The notes below the pieces were generated by a model. It worked only from the letters and a program-made list of their open reading frames with translations. It had not been told where the DNA came from and did not search any database. The translations under genes and the position numbers were made by a program. Of a stretch of DNA of 7,288 bases, positions 6,890-7,288 are shown piece by piece. How positions within the stretch are numbered: the first letter of the stretch is position 1; the number at the start of each line of letters is the position of its first letter. The DNA is from Desulfatitalea sp. (GTDB lineage: Bacteria > Desulfobacterota > Desulfobacteria > Desulfobacterales > Desulfosarcinaceae): NCBI GenBank assembly GCA_018224505.1, contig JAGTVD010000409.1, positions 1-7,288 of the forward strand, written 5' to 3'.

Positions 6890-6926
6890 ATGTGTCAGCA
6901 TTCAGTGCACAACAGACACCTGCCCA

Positions 6927-7288
6927 TTACGGAATGATCTTGATGTAGTCTTTTTTGAATACATCCCACGATTTCTTCGCCGGGTCGAACTTGGAGTTGA
7001 CGAAGCAGAACCAGTTGGCATCATCCTGTCCGGGATAGTCGGCCTGATAGTAGAAGCCCGGATAGCGGGTCTCTTTGCGGAACTGGATGTGCCGCAGGTG
7101 GGCCTCCACCGTCCAGATGCGATGCTCGATTTCCCAGGCCCGCATCAACTCATGCAGGTCACCGGCCGCCATCTTTTCGCAGTCTTCGCGCATGGTGGCC
7201 AGCAGATCCATTGCGATCTCCAGGCTTTTGCTGCTGGTCAGGTAGTAAGTCGCCGTGCCGGCGCCATACTCATGGGTGGCTTTCATCA
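6927..7288 (-). CDS. aprA: APS reductase alpha subunit, C-terminal part (truncated by window edge)
   Basis: The frame runs from the window edge to a TAA stop at 6927-6929 and gives about 119 C-terminal residues of a protein that is usually about 650 long. AprA is the FAD subunit of dissimilatory adenylylsulfate reductase, which with the ferredoxin subunit AprB reduces APS to sulfite and AMP in the cytoplasm. The visible part is the C-terminal domain of the fumarate-reductase-like flavoprotein family. Stretches such as GDLHELMRAWE, HLRHIQFRKETRYPGFYY and CFVNSKFDP are typical of the AprA C-terminus. The FAD-binding N-terminus and active site lie outside. The ATG at 7284-7286 is internal, not the start. 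aprB is expected upstream of it. A terminator follows, then qmoA on the same strand. Confidence 0.95.
   Translation of the reverse strand, partial: MKATHEYGAGTATYYLTSSKSLEIAMDLLATMREDCEKMAAGDLHELMRAWEIEHRIWTVEAHLRHIQFRKETRYPGFYYQADYPGQDDANWFCFVNSKFDPAKKSWDVFKKDYIKIIP

Larger units (their letters stand above)
6589..6926 (-). other. aprA-qmoA intergenic region (338 bases)
   Basis: No gene is supported here. An open frame on the minus strand (6578-6901) crosses the terminator hairpin and runs into qmoA out of frame, with no ribosome binding site, so I read it as non-coding. In transcription order the region holds the aprA terminator (6857-6889), a GCCGCGC-CAT-GCGCGGC hairpin (6776-6792), the element shared with sat (6756-6779), a 20-base-period direct repeat (6665-6694), a patch similar to the sat promoter area (6651-6666) and the qmoA ribosome binding site (6595-6599). 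No clear sigma70 or sigma54 promoter is visible. Confidence 0.7.

Noticed and set aside
6578..6901. 107-codon open frame on the minus strand between aprA and qmoA
   Set aside because: It reads through the aprA terminator and into qmoA out of frame, with no ribosome binding site. Part of it is the element shared with sat, where the matching sat frame has a stop codon, so a conserved peptide is not supported.

Overview
This window carries most of the dissimilatory sulfate-activation and APS-reduction locus of a sulfate-reducing bacterium. The genes are ATP sulfurylase (sat), the whole membrane complex that links quinones to APS reductase (qmoA, qmoB, qmoC), and the last 119 residues of the APS reductase alpha subunit (aprA). 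The gene set, moderately high GC, strong AGGAGG-type ribosome binding sites and absence of archaeal signals point to a Desulfobacterota sulfate reducer, possibly near Desulfosarcina or Desulfococcus. The genus is an inference and cannot be fixed from this sequence.

Layout. Bases 1-333 are non-coding and rich in inverted repeats; they hold a likely sat promoter and the sat ribosome binding site. sat (334-1608) is on the plus strand. Bases 1609-1745 hold two strong hairpins between converging genes; the first is an 18-bp perfect stem that should terminate in both directions. On the minus strand, in transcription order, come the aprA 3' end (6927-7288, running off the window), an intrinsic terminator (6857-6889), about 260 bases of leader, qmoA (5311-6588), qmoB (2964-5300) and qmoC (1746-2897). 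qmoA, qmoB and qmoC are spaced 10 and 66 bases apart and look like one operon.

How the genes work together. Sat makes adenosine 5'-phosphosulfate (APS) from sulfate and ATP. AprAB reduces APS to sulfite and AMP. QmoABC carries electrons from the membrane quinol pool toward AprAB: QmoC is the membrane b-type/iron-sulfur subunit, and QmoA and QmoB are soluble HdrA-like flavin/iron-sulfur proteins. No dsr genes and no qmoD lie in the window.

The genes themselves are well-known families. The most notable non-coding signal is a block shared by the regions upstream of sat and upstream of qmoA: CGGCACACCC, six variable bases, then CCGGGTGC. It lies in the same orientation relative to the downstream gene, at a similar distance (about 196 and 167 bases before the ATG), with weaker similarity on both sides. 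It may be a common regulatory site or RNA leader for the sulfate-activation genes, or two copies of a dispersed intergenic repeat.
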